Assembly: GCF_000002875.2 (NCBI RefSeq) | Contig: NC_009415.2 | Location: forward strand, 1,404,865 to 1,468,864 | Direction of reading: 5' to 3' | Source: Leishmania infantum JPCM5 | Lineage: Eukaryota > Euglenozoa > Kinetoplastea > Trypanosomatida > Trypanosomatidae | Length of the DNA: 64,000 bases | Part shown: positions 10,628 through 21,347 of the stretch, piece by piece | Layout of the letters: every line of letters starts with the position of its first letter | Numbering within the stretch: position 1 is the first letter of the stretch | Translations under genes and position numbers: made by a program | The notes under the pieces: generated by a model | What the model saw: only the letters and a program-made list of their open reading frames with translations | Databases searched by the model: none | Told to the model about the DNA's origin: nothing

Positions 10628-11152
10628 CTAATCGTCGTCCATGACAGCTACCGCGCGCACCGGCGAGCCGTCGCCGCCCCGAATACGCAACGGAAGCCCG
10701 TAAAATGTGAAGGACTCGCCAATGAGTTGGTCGACGTTCACCAGGTCCGTGTAGGTGATGATGCCGCGACTCAGCAGCAGCCGCTCCGTCTCTTCCTCCA
10801 ACGGGCCACCAACAAAAGGCGCGTTGGCGGCCACAATGCGCGGCACACACTCGGCCGGCACGGCTTCGTAGAAGAGTAGCCCCTTGTTTGGTGGGAACGA
10901 TGAGTCTGCAACCTTCACTACCACTGCCGGCCCACAAAACCGCGTCAGCGGGACTTCGTCTAGGTTGCTGCCATCCTCGTGCATGTGAGCCGGCGCGTCA
11001 ACATGCGTGCCGGTGTGGGAACCCATCTGCAGATGCCGCACCTCCCACCCGTCTTTCTCGCGTGTGCACACCTTCGTGACGCGCACCGGTGGGTCACCGT
11101 CGTACGCCGGCATCCCATCATACAGTGGAAGGGAGAGGTCGACAAGGCGCAT
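10628..11152 (-). CDS. Cyclase / kynurenine-formamidase-like metal hydrolase (174 aa)
   Basis: Member of the putative cyclase family (Pfam PF04199, which includes bacterial arylformamidase KynB). The signature metal-binding motif is at residues 45-56 (SHTGTHVDAPAH), the opening MRLVDLSLPLYDGMP is typical, and the C-terminal stretch LPLRIRGGDGSPVRAVAV matches the family's substrate-pocket end. At 174 aa it is slightly shorter than the usual 200-220 aa. The middle region before VNVDQLIG appears compressed, so activity cannot be assumed. The open frame extends to 11329, but that extension is pyrimidine-tract translation; an AG at 11170-11171 precedes the ATG at 11152. Substrate in Leishmania is not shown by the sequence. 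Confidence 0.85.
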   Translation of the reverse strand: MRLVDLSLPLYDGMPAYDGDPPVRVTKVCTREKDGWEVRHLQMGSHTGTHVDAPAHMHEDGSNLDEVPLTRFCGPAVVVKVADSSFPPNKGLLFYEAVPAECVPRIVAANAPFVGGPLEEETERLLLSRGIITYTDLVNVDQLIGESFTFYGLPLRIRGGDGSPVRAVAVMDDD

Positions 11153-11169
11153 GGACGGCACAGACGTTG

Positions 11170-11171
11170 CT
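11170..11171 (-). promoter_or_regulatory. Probable trans-splice acceptor (AG) for the cyclase-family gene
   Basis: It is the first AG on the minus strand after the pyrimidine-rich stretch at about 11205-11260. It leaves a short leader before the ATG at 11152 and decides that start over the longer frame. Confidence 0.5.
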
Positions 11172-14100
11172 ATGCGTTGAGCACGCGTGAGACGAGCCGG
11201 GAAAAGGACACCGCCGAAGAAGAGTACAGGAGGGAGAGTGAACGCGAGGGAAGAGACAGAGAACGGATGGCAGCACCTCATCGGACCGTTGCTGGTTGCT
11301 AGGCAGCCGGCAGTCGGCAGTCGACGCACGCTCTAGATGCATGATTTCTCGCAAGCGCCTGCAGCAATGGAAAAGGTTTATTGTGAGGGGTTTCCCCTAC
11401 GGATCAATCTCTTCTCCGTTGCCTGATGCACCTCTCACCCCTCTCTTTGTCCGCCCACGCGAGCACCGCCATCGCTTCAACACACCCGACAGCTGTGGCA
11501 CTGAACGTCGTGTCACACGCCGCATGCATGTGGGGCGGGAGAGAGGAGCGGCACCTTTGTGTGCCTCTCTACAGCATCCATGGAAGGTCTCTCTCCCCCT
11601 GAGCGCGCAGCCAGCTAAACGCAAACACAATCTACCACTCAGTCTGCGATGCACCGCCTGTGCAGCTCCTCAAGCATTCCGATTAGAGACTAGTAGCCCC
11701 ATGAACGAACCGCTACGTTGACTTCAAAGCCGTAGTTCCCCACCGCCTACTCTTGCTTCAACACTGTTGCCTCCTGCGCTGCGGCTCCCTCCGAGGCGGT
11801 CGCGCGCTAGTCCCTTCGTCTGCGAACGGATGAGAACCGGCACGCCTTTTAGCCCCACTGCCGCCTTTGGCACATGCGTACCCGGCAACTGAAGTTTGCG
11901 TCTCGCGAATCAGCGTACGCCTCGCGAATCGCCTCGGCGCTGCTGAGAAGCGCCGCATGAGGGTGAGTGGGGGGGGGCTCGTAGGCAACGCCGCTCTTGC
12001 TCTCCAGCAGCACCACAAGCTCATCCGCAGGGAGCCGGAGATCCGCGTGCTTGCGATGCTGCCTCATCGCCACGAAATGCTCAAGACACTCCGAAACACA
12101 GCCCGCAGAAAAAAATCGCCTGTGCTTGACGGACGCAACGCCCCAAAACAGGCTGCGTTGATGCGGAGCGAGCACAGGGAGACGCGTATAGACGGTGGAT
12201 CTGGTTCTGGAACGACGGGTACTTGCAGCCGGCGATGATCGCCGGCTCCCAGTCCAGTGCGCCGTGAGACAGGGGCGACTGCCTCCGTTAGGTGTCTGCA
12301 AAGCACTCGCTTCGGGCGGCCGCGTGACATGCGCCCATGACGTGTTGATGCACACGCCGCCCGCAGACCGAGAGGAGCGTGCGACACCGCGAAGGACGGA
12401 TGGCGGCCACCGTCAATTCTGCGCCAAAGTGCGCCTTCGCGGCGCCGCAGCATCATCAGAGGGAACCGCCCACTGGGCTCAAGGCCGAGCGCAGCACCGA
12501 TGCACAAGCGCGGCGTCACATTAAGCGCCTCGTCCACAAGCGAGGTGGGGCACTTGTTGCACTGTCGCTGTGTGTGCTCATTCAGCTTCCCACGCGACAT
12601 ACACCTTTACGGGGCTGTAGAGAATGCTCGCCGCACATCGTTGCTGGTCCCTGGCACAGTAGCCGACAGAGGCATCTATCACGCGCGCCTCTCTAGACGC
12701 ATTCGGCTTCGCACAGCTGTGACAGCTTCTCTGGTCAGTCCCGAAAAAAGTGTGCAGCTCTAAGGCGAAAACACGACCACGGTAAACAAGGCTGGCAAGA
12801 AAAATAGAGAAGTGGCGGCCAGCGCAGTCACCCTTGGGCAGACGCAAGCTGTTCTCCGGAGTGCGGCGCCACCACCACGACACGAGGAGACGCGGGAAGG
12901 AGAGCAAAGCAATCTATGTGTGGCAATACTGCAGATGGGAAAACGGGATGGAGGGGGGGCCGTGCTGTATACGCGTGAGCTTGTTGTGCCACAGTGCATC
13001 AGATAAACGTCTGTGGTGGGTGGGTAGTGAAGAGCACAGCTGACGGTGCCGCGCACGCGAGTGGCCGTCTCACATACGGGACGGTGTGGGGAGCCAAACG
13101 CCAACAGCACACGAGACACACCCGCAATGCAGCGTACAGTACCTTTTTTTGCTCTGCATTTGTGCCACACAACCCAAAGACAAGCCCTCCACCAGTAGTG
13201 GGGGTTTCGAGCGAGAAAAGAGGACCAAGAAAGGAACGCGAGAACGCCCAGGCACCGCTCCATTGGCATCGCCACGTTTGAGACGCTCTGAAGGTGTGCG
13301 TGCACACGCACACACACACACACACACAGTGCGAGAGTGAAACAGATACCCGCGGAATGGAAAGACCAGGGTCCCTCTGCAGAGATGAGAATCGGGGCAA
13401 ACAAAAAAAATCAAGGGAATGGCGATGGCCCAAACAAGGGGACGAGAAACACTAAAAAGAAAACAAAAAAAAAACGAAACCTCCAGACAGAATGAACGAC
13501 AGACATCGCTGCGTACAGAAACGCTGCTAATAAGAGGTGGGGGACCAGGAAGAGGCGGGCGGAAAGGCGGGCAAACACAAGAAAAAACGTTAGAGGGCGT
13601 CTGAATCTGTCGAGGCCACGGTGCACAAGATCCACAGACACAGACACACCACCCATGCAGAGGCAATTACAGAAATGATCCAGCGTTATGCCTGCAGGCG
13701 CATAACAGAGAGCCCACACAAGTACACATCAGGACACAAACTACGGAGCGCAGAGGAGCGACGCTCAATACATGACAAGGAGTCCTCCTCCTCCCCATGG
13801 CACGCACGACGATACTTTTCAGTGCCCACATAGCACACAAAGAAAAGCAAAGAACGCGGCGAGGACAAGTTGAAGGCGCGCACGACTCAATGCAGCGCGC
13901 AGAGGAGGAAATTACATGCAGCGAGACAATGGAAACGCAGCAGGAGCACAGGCGTGCCTTTTCTCGTGCGGCAGTACCAGGTGCACGCAAAGGCCCGCAC
14001 ACAAGCCACTTACACCCATTCAAATGCACACAAGAGCATCGAGGGCTGTTGGCAGGCACGAAAAAAAGCAAAGTCCGGATTCCCATCTCTCCTGCCAAGC

Positions 14101-14271
14101 CCCGCTTTTCCAGCTAGCGAGATGAAGCGCTTCGGTAGTGCTACTCACCGCCACGGCCAACACCTACACACAACACATTCAGTCTTCACGTTGTTGGGGG
14201 AAAAAAGGGCGAGGGGCAGACTCCCACGCACGAAGTCGACGTCCTCTATGATACGCGTACCCATACCTCAT
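11172..14271. other. Long intergenic region between the cyclase gene and LIT copy A
   Basis: About 3.1 kb with no intact gene. It includes an eroded coding-like patch (listed separately), a (CA)n run at 13309-13328, and A-rich stretches at 13400-13480 that are pyrimidine tracts on the coding strand. The rest is probably the long 3' UTR of LIT copy A plus the leader of the cyclase gene. Confidence 0.5.
11758..12600 (-). pseudogene. Possible gene relic of unknown family
   Basis: Two minus-strand patches show Leishmania-like codon use and protein-like composition, but in different frames: 12260-12186 (LDWEPAIIAGCKYPSFQNQ and following) and about 12086-11970 (LEHFVAMRQHRKHADLRLP, then ADELVVLLESKSG). 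A third patch lies near 12500. No uninterrupted frame joins them. I cannot name the parent family. It may be a frameshifted relic or chance coding-like sequence. Confidence 0.3.
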
Positions 14272-15730
14272 CAAGCCCTGAGAAACACGCGCCAACCAAC
14301 ACAGAGGGCAGAAGCAAAGGGCTGCTGTCGTTGTCGAGTGTCACGCACTCACCAATGAGCACGCGACGCAGAGGCTGAAGAAAACAGCAGGCACACAGCG
14401 ATACTCTGATCCGACGGGCAGCGGCGCCTACAGCCAGTTGCCCACAAGCGCCATCAGCCCCATACCCACCCACAGAGACACAAACAGCATGATCTTCTTC
14501 ACCGTGCGGTGCCCCTGCCCATCGCAGCAGTAGTGCTTCACATCCGCCACAAAGTCACCAAGCAGCAGCGTGAAGGCGAGGTACAGCAGGATGCCGCCGC
14601 ACAGCGTGTCCAGTACAGCAACAACAGTGGCGAAGCCGCTGCCGGACATCGCAGACGGCGACACGGACACGGCAATCGCGGCCGCTGCCATGCCAGCTGG
14701 CGCGCTGAGGGAGAACACAAGGGCAAGAACAACATCCAGGGTGGCCGAAAACTTGGCGTCCACGAGACGCGACCCAACCGCCATGCCCTCGAACAGCTGG
14801 TGGAACACAAGCGCCACAAGCAGCGGCTTCAGCTCACTGTCTTTCTTGAGCCCGACATCCAGGCCCACAAACACGCTGTGCAGCGTCACACCGAACTCCA
14901 TGCACACGGCGGAGATCACGCAGCGGAGGTAACCCATGTCCCGTGGTGGCGCCACTGACAGATGTTGGTGCCCGTGAGCAGCGGGCTCATCGCAGTGATG
15001 GTGTTGCACCGGGTGCTCCGGCGACAGCGCCACCAGCGGCACCTCACAATCATCCAACGCAGCGACGGGCACCGTCGTCTGTGCACCGCTCTTCAAACTC
15101 GTGCTCTTACGTTCATCGGTCAAAGGCCCATCCGCCGGTGCTAGGCCCGAGGTGACGCCGGCGTCCACATCAGGGGAGAGCCCGCAGCACTCGCCGTCGC
15201 CCTTGCTTTCCGCCTTGGCCGCCTCTGCCTCTCTCTTCAGCTTGGCCTTCATCCAGCGCTCAGCGATGTCCGCCAGCTGCATGTCCAGCGCCTGCATCAG
15301 CAGCACAGCAATCAGGGCAAGCAAGAAGTACAGCGGCCCGTAACTCTTCAGCACGGCGGGGATGCAATCCTCCGAGAAAGCCTCGGCGCCCTCGAAGATC
15401 AGGTGAATCGTCGACACAGACAGCAGCACGCCCGTTGCAGCGGACTTCGCCACGGAGAACACATACGGGTATCTCACGAGAGAAGGGATGCACTTGCCGA
15501 GAATCGGAATCGCAGTGCCGAGGAGCGACACGAAGAGAATCAGGAACAGCGCGCCGACATGCAGGCCAAGTGAGTAGGCCCCGGTGAAGCCCCTGCACAG
15601 CGAGTGCTCTGTCTCTCCAACGTTGGCAGTGCTCGAGCCGTCGGCGTTGAGCGGCGCAGACACACGATACCCGAGCGCCATCAGGTACCTTGTGCTCGCC
15701 TCCACGCTCAGTTTCGCCGTCTCCATGGTT
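14272..15730. repeat. LIT tandem repeat, unit A
   Basis: This 1459-bp block appears identical to 18231-19689 (offset 3959). It covers the whole ZIP coding sequence, about 156 bp of 3' UTR, and only 4 bp upstream of the ATG. Flanking sequences on both sides are unrelated between the two copies. Confidence 0.85.
14428..15726 (-). CDS. LIT1/LIT2: ZIP-family ferrous iron transporter, copy A (432 aa)
   Basis: Plasma-membrane ZIP transporter of the Leishmania iron transporter (LIT) type, which imports Fe2+ inside the macrophage phagolysosome. The 432-aa length equals that recalled for LIT1. Eight hydrophobic segments are visible: three before residue 150, and five after residue 265. Between them lies a long charged loop with a His-rich metal-binding run (HPVQHHHCDEPAAHGHQH, 238-255). 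The ZIP signature is intact: His283 in LHSVFVGLDVG (segment 4) and His309, Gln310, Glu313 in FHQLFEG (segment 5). His108 in segment 3 is also present. The protein is identical to copy B at 18387-19685, and a third relic lies at 21348-21950. Which of the two copies is LIT1 and which LIT2 cannot be decided here. Expression is known to rise on iron starvation; no regulatory element is recognisable in the sequence. Confidence 0.93.
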   Translation of the reverse strand: METAKLSVEASTRYLMALGYRVSAPLNADGSSTANVGETEHSLCRGFTGAYSLGLHVGALFLILFVSLLGTAIPILGKCIPSLVRYPYVFSVAKSAATGVLLSVSTIHLIFEGAEAFSEDCIPAVLKSYGPLYFLLALIAVLLMQALDMQLADIAERWMKAKLKREAEAAKAESKGDGECCGLSPDVDAGVTSGLAPADGPLTDERKSTSLKSGAQTTVPVAALDDCEVPLVALSPEHPVQHHHCDEPAAHGHQHLSVAPPRDMGYLRCVISAVCMEFGVTLHSVFVGLDVGLKKDSELKPLLVALVFHQLFEGMAVGSRLVDAKFSATLDVVLALVFSLSAPAGMAAAAIAVSVSPSAMSGSGFATVVAVLDTLCGGILLYLAFTLLLGDFVADVKHYCCDGQGHRTVKKIMLFVSLWVGMGLMALVGNWL

Positions 15731-18230
15731 GCTGAAACGGTAGCTGCGGAGGTGTGGCACTGGAAAAAGCTGAAGCGGGCTAGAGAGGGAGGTGCGATGA
15801 GCTAACTGAACGGCTTCGGCGGCGGGATGGATGCAAGTGTACACTACAGCGTTGGTGCGTCGGCGATGGAAAGGTAGGGTGATGATCGTGAGTGAGAGAA
15901 ACAGAAAGCACCAAAGACGTATGAGACTCAGGTGATCCCAAAGCTATTACACATCGAAGGTGCGCACGACAAGCGTGTAACGACCTGTGCGTGGCGGCGG
16001 GTCGCTTCCGCAGCATAGCCGGCTAGCAAATCGCAAGATGGCGGCTCTTGATTGCTCTCCGTTGGCTCTCGCGCACCGCAGAGCGTTACAACGGTGTCGC
16101 AGGGTCGGCAAATCGGCATATAGAAGAGCAAAATCTGTATACTTAACGTAATATGTCATGAGTGAAACACCCATAGCAGTGGGCTCAGCACTACTCAGCA
16201 GCCTCCACGGGATGCACCGTCGGCTGCCACATCTCAAATGCCCGTCAGCACCCACACACACATACACATACGCACGCACGCACACCTACAGAGTCGCACG
16301 GCAGCAGCACCAGTCGCGGAGAGCGCATCAGAGGTTGAGCAAAGAATAACGGTCTTGTCTTGCATTTGGGCGTGTGCCCTCAGCGTCAGCGATCCATTAG
16401 TGTCTCATCATGCCGGCTCTAGCAAACACAGATATACACATACGCACGAACGCACGCACACCTACAGAGTCGCACTTCTGCGGCGCCGCAGCGCACCAAT
16501 CCTTCACAGACGCTGGACTCTTGATAGGCATGAGAGGAGTCGACAGCAACGACTAATCAGGGAGAGAAAGGTGGAAAAGAGGTCTGAAAGTAGCGAGGGC
16601 GACGTGGAGGCGCTGTAATGTGCCATACCAAGAGAGGCACTTTATGTGCCAGGGCTCAGGAAGATGCACAGTCACCGGGCGGCTGCGCACAGTGACGGTA
16701 TTCTGATAGAGATGCGCGTCTGCATATGCGCAGCAGCACCACATGGAGTAGCACACTCTGCTTCACCGGCTTCAAGCCATGGCGAAGTCCACCAAAAGAG
16801 TGGCGTAGGCTGATCAAACCTTCGCACGGTTTTGTGTCGCTTTTTCATTGTTTGACGCTGCCTCGAATGCCTGCATCCAAAGTCGGCCGAACGTGCGTGC
16901 TGCACGATCCGGTCCACCTTCGAAGCTGGTCTGAGGATGGGGAGGGAAATCACGAAGATGCACACAAACAGAAGTAGGCGGGGGAGGCGGGGGCAGTTGC
17001 ATAGAAGGAGGTCACACCCACACACGGTACAATTGTCCGTTATGGAGACGCTCGTTTTACAGAATGCAAGCACTTCTTCGTTGCAGCCTTTTCTCTCGTA
17101 TTCATCGTCCTCGTGTCCCCGCAGTGGATGGCGGCGAGCACCTCTGACACACACGCGTGGAAAGGGTGCGGAGGAAAAGACACACAAGTTGTTCATCTTT
17201 GTAGAAAAGTTGTTAGACTGAATCGAGTGACAAGAGACAAATAGGGGGAGGGTGACACACAATACGCGAGCGATACGGAAGGAAACAAGGGCACCACGAC
17301 ACAGGCTAAGAAAACGAGGGGGGAAGGCGGAGGGTAGAGGGGAACACACACGAAACGGACGAATCGGGCAGAGACACCGTCCTTCTCTCTTCCTCACATG
17401 CGCGCATATAGAGACACACGCACACGCTAGCACACGGAGTCTAGAGCCACGCCTCTCGTTTCGCTGCATCACCCAATGAAGAGAAAAGGCAAAGCAAAAG
17501 AAGAAACAACGAAACGGAGGTGGCGATTTGTTGTTGTGCCTTCGCGCACAGGCTCCCGGAGCGTCCGCGTACGTGGGTGCGGGACACGCCGTGTGTGTGT
17601 ATACGCATTTCCCGTGAGTGCGTGAGTAACACACACGCACACACGCAGAACAGTGATCGGAAACATACAACAGCGAACATCGCAGACCGCGTAGAGCATG
17701 CTGCAGGGGGCTCGTACCTCTCATGCCAAGCACATACACACCAAAAAGGGACCGGAAAACAAAAAGATTAACGGAGCACATGCGCTCTCATTGACATCGA
17801 AGACACACAATCGAATGAAAAGGCGAAAACACCTCAGCCCTTCCTCCCTCACCGCCAGCCCATGGCCCCACTACCTTTAGCACTAACGACTGCGACCTCC
17901 AGGAAATGCACGACAGGCGCACACTTGCCGGACAGCAGACTGGCAGATGTGCGTCTGTGTCGGTGCCTGCCAAGCAGAAGAGAGGAACGGGATCGAGAGC
18001 ACACCAAGGACCTGCAACGGGGGAGGCAGGAAGAAGAAGAGATCGAATACGCACTTACAGAAAAACAGGAAGAGTCAGTGAAGTGGACTGCGCATCCAAA
18101 ACTGATGTTCTCTAGCTGCTGTCCCCTGAAGGGGTTGGGCTACGTAAGCTATGGGGGAGTAAGCCTTCTCCGCTTTCGGGCCTCTCGGTCACGCCAGCGG
18201 CAATGTCGTCAATCAACATCACGTCAGACA
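15731..18230. other. Spacer between the two LIT copies
   Basis: About 2.5 kb holding the leader of copy A and the 3' UTR of copy B. A direct repeat of roughly 40 bp sits at 16257-16299 and 16432-16475. A 369-codon open frame at 16672-17781 on the minus strand is Cys-rich, without family features, and is judged to be non-coding. Confidence 0.6.
16257..16475. repeat. Direct repeat pair in LIT spacer
   Basis: A run of about 40 bp ending ACCTACAGAGTCGCAC occurs at 16257-16299 and, with small differences, at 16432-16475. The CA/CG-rich body may have arisen by slippage, but the unique 3' part shows true duplication. Confidence 0.6.
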
Positions 18231-19689
18231 CAAGCCCTGAGAAACACGCGCCAACCAACACAGAGGGCAGAAGCAAAGGGCTGCTGTCGTTGTCGAGTGT
18301 CACGCACTCACCAATGAGCACGCGACGCAGAGGCTGAAGAAAACAGCAGGCACACAGCGATACTCTGATCCGACGGGCAGCGGCGCCTACAGCCAGTTGC
18401 CCACAAGCGCCATCAGCCCCATACCCACCCACAGAGACACAAACAGCATGATCTTCTTCACCGTGCGGTGCCCCTGCCCATCGCAGCAGTAGTGCTTCAC
18501 ATCCGCCACAAAGTCACCAAGCAGCAGCGTGAAGGCGAGGTACAGCAGGATGCCGCCGCACAGCGTGTCCAGTACAGCAACAACAGTGGCGAAGCCGCTG
18601 CCGGACATCGCAGACGGCGACACGGACACGGCAATCGCGGCCGCTGCCATGCCAGCTGGCGCGCTGAGGGAGAACACAAGGGCAAGAACAACATCCAGGG
18701 TGGCCGAAAACTTGGCGTCCACGAGACGCGACCCAACCGCCATGCCCTCGAACAGCTGGTGGAACACAAGCGCCACAAGCAGCGGCTTCAGCTCACTGTC
18801 TTTCTTGAGCCCGACATCCAGGCCCACAAACACGCTGTGCAGCGTCACACCGAACTCCATGCACACGGCGGAGATCACGCAGCGGAGGTAACCCATGTCC
18901 CGTGGTGGCGCCACTGACAGATGTTGGTGCCCGTGAGCAGCGGGCTCATCGCAGTGATGGTGTTGCACCGGGTGCTCCGGCGACAGCGCCACCAGCGGCA
19001 CCTCACAATCATCCAACGCAGCGACGGGCACCGTCGTCTGTGCACCGCTCTTCAAACTCGTGCTCTTACGTTCATCGGTCAAAGGCCCATCCGCCGGTGC
19101 TAGGCCCGAGGTGACGCCGGCGTCCACATCAGGGGAGAGCCCGCAGCACTCGCCGTCGCCCTTGCTTTCCGCCTTGGCCGCCTCTGCCTCTCTCTTCAGC
19201 TTGGCCTTCATCCAGCGCTCAGCGATGTCCGCCAGCTGCATGTCCAGCGCCTGCATCAGCAGCACAGCAATCAGGGCAAGCAAGAAGTACAGCGGCCCGT
19301 AACTCTTCAGCACGGCGGGGATGCAATCCTCCGAGAAAGCCTCGGCGCCCTCGAAGATCAGGTGAATCGTCGACACAGACAGCAGCACGCCCGTTGCAGC
19401 GGACTTCGCCACGGAGAACACATACGGGTATCTCACGAGAGAAGGGATGCACTTGCCGAGAATCGGAATCGCAGTGCCGAGGAGCGACACGAAGAGAATC
19501 AGGAACAGCGCGCCGACATGCAGGCCAAGTGAGTAGGCCCCGGTGAAGCCCCTGCACAGCGAGTGCTCTGTCTCTCCAACGTTGGCAGTGCTCGAGCCGT
19601 CGGCGTTGAGCGGCGCAGACACACGATACCCGAGCGCCATCAGGTACCTTGTGCTCGCCTCCACGCTCAGTTTCGCCGTCTCCATGGTT
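18231..19689. repeat. LIT tandem repeat, unit B
   Basis: Second 1459-bp copy, apparently identical base for base to 14272-15730. The homology ends abruptly on both sides. Confidence 0.85.
18387..19685 (-). CDS. LIT1/LIT2: ZIP-family ferrous iron transporter, copy B (432 aa)
   Basis: Same protein as copy A, residue for residue: eight membrane segments, the His-rich loop at 238-255, and the metal-site residues His283, His309 and Glu313. The open frame continues upstream to 20027 (546 codons), but the added 114 residues are a Ser/Leu/Pro/Phe-rich translation of a pyrimidine-rich leader (coding strand CT-rich at 19690-19860). I therefore use the ATG at 19685, the same start as copy A. The 5' leaders of A and B are unrelated, so the two genes could differ in mRNA processing or level although their product is the same. 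The 3' UTRs share only the first 156 bp. Confidence 0.93.
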   Translation of the reverse strand: METAKLSVEASTRYLMALGYRVSAPLNADGSSTANVGETEHSLCRGFTGAYSLGLHVGALFLILFVSLLGTAIPILGKCIPSLVRYPYVFSVAKSAATGVLLSVSTIHLIFEGAEAFSEDCIPAVLKSYGPLYFLLALIAVLLMQALDMQLADIAERWMKAKLKREAEAAKAESKGDGECCGLSPDVDAGVTSGLAPADGPLTDERKSTSLKSGAQTTVPVAALDDCEVPLVALSPEHPVQHHHCDEPAAHGHQHLSVAPPRDMGYLRCVISAVCMEFGVTLHSVFVGLDVGLKKDSELKPLLVALVFHQLFEGMAVGSRLVDAKFSATLDVVLALVFSLSAPAGMAAAAIAVSVSPSAMSGSGFATVVAVLDTLCGGILLYLAFTLLLGDFVADVKHYCCDGQGHRTVKKIMLFVSLWVGMGLMALVGNWL

Positions 19690-21347
19690 TGAGGTGGAAG
19701 GAGGGCGGTGGGCGGAAAAGTGGTGCTTCTGGTAAAACAAGAAAGAGGGGGATGGAGGATGAAAGGCTGCGTGCGGAAGAGAAGGAAAGCCGGTGATGAA
19801 GACAGGGCAACGGGGGCAGGGAGTGGGTGAATTATGAGGTAGGCGGACAAGAGTGAGGGAGAGCGTATGTGTAGGTGTGTGTGCTGTGTGGATGCAAAGA
19901 AGCGGCAGGCCAGATGGAGCAGCGTAGAAAAAAATGAGGGAGCGAGCAGTGGTGGCGGTGGCGTGGAGACGACACTGGTGGAACAGCAACAAAACATTGG
20001 CGCCACGGTCGTCCTCTCCGCGCGCACTGGATAATTATCTTTGTATGGCGATGTAGGGGAGCAGGCGGCCGCGCGAAACGACGTGTCACGTGAGTGAGCT
20101 CAGCAGTATCGTCAGCAAGACGCCCTCTTCTCAGCCGAGCTCAGCGTGCACACACCGGTGGGCAGCAGTGGCGGCGCAAGAGAACATGGAGACGAGAGCT
20201 GGCGGCAACCGCTCACCCAGGTGTAACCGCTAAAAGTGACCGCGTGAATTTGACGGCCAAAATGAAGTTTACGGCTCCAACGCCAGCGCTGCCGACGCAT
20301 GCTCGATGGAGATATCCGGCGCAGAAGACGTGCGATGAAGACGACCAACTCGGCTTACGCATACAAAAAGAAGCACGGTCGGGCGTTCCCGCGGCCATTT
20401 AGTCACGGATGACCACCTTGAGGTGCCCGCACGTGCGTGACAACGAAAGTAGAAACCATCACGTGAAGGCTAACTTGGTGGAGAAAGAGGACGGACAGAT
20501 GCTCCGCACACACACCCATGCACACGCTAGCCCACACATACGTCAACAGACGTCCAGCGAAGCACTACTCCTACATGTCTACCGACTCACAAAAAGTTGA
20601 AAATCGGGAGAAAAGGAGGCGCACAGCAGTTGCCGAGGCGGTTGGGAGCGCAGGAACAACAAGAGGAAAACAGTGATCCGTGTGACCGGCAAGACACACG
20701 CACACGCGCGCGTAAAAGGAGAATGCGCAAGCGGCGATCCCGCACAGACACCAGAGGAGGAGGAGAGGAGACGAGGCAAAGAGAGAGAGACACTAAAGCT
20801 CACAAGCATACGCACGCTTGGGCACGTCACTGTGACCATCGACAACAACGCCGACGCTCAAAAATGTCCCATGCGCCCAACGACAGCGCTGCACTCACGA
20901 AAACAGGCGTGCAAGGGAGCAGTAAGCCGTTAAAATTGGCGAATCCGTCAAGCAGGCGATGTGCCGCTCAGAAACTCATACAAGATTCACCGAAGCGTTG
21001 CTTGCCTACAAGCGCGCATGCAACGCAGCCCTACGCGAGCAAGCGGATGAAACCGTCAGCTAATGGTTCGCATACTGGCTCACCACGCATCGCAATCAAT
21101 CGCGTTCCGCTTCTGTATGGATCGCGGCTGGCACAGAAACAAAAAGACGGTCGTCCCCTCAGATACGCCAAGAAACGACGACAACACAGACCGAGAGGGA
21201 CGCAAGTCACTCCAGGCAGCGAATGCCGCTCTGCACGCTCCTTCGTTCGCCGTATACGACGGCCGCCACGATACGCGTGCACCCCATACAGACGCTCACA
21301 CGCGGACAGACTCGCAACCCACAAATGGCAAAGGTCACGCTGCCCAG
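19690..21347. other. Spacer between LIT copy B and the ZIP relic
   Basis: No gene is supported. The proximal part (19690-19860) is pyrimidine-rich on the minus strand and is the probable leader of LIT copy B. Plus-strand open frames further right run against the array and lack family features. Confidence 0.5.

Noticed and set aside
13070..13666. A 198-codon minus-strand frame upstream of the cyclase-gene relic region
   Set aside because: Composition dominated by Phe, Ser, Leu, Pro and Cys from CT-rich, CA-repeat DNA; no family features.
16672..17781. A 369-codon minus-strand open frame between the LIT genes
   Set aside because: Cys/Arg/Ser-rich with no family pattern; lies in UTR-type sequence with CA runs, and composition does not match Leishmania proteins.
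18387..20027. Longer 546-residue form of the LIT protein
   Set aside because: The added 114 residues are pyrimidine-tract translation; copy A lacks them and the shared ATG is at 19685.
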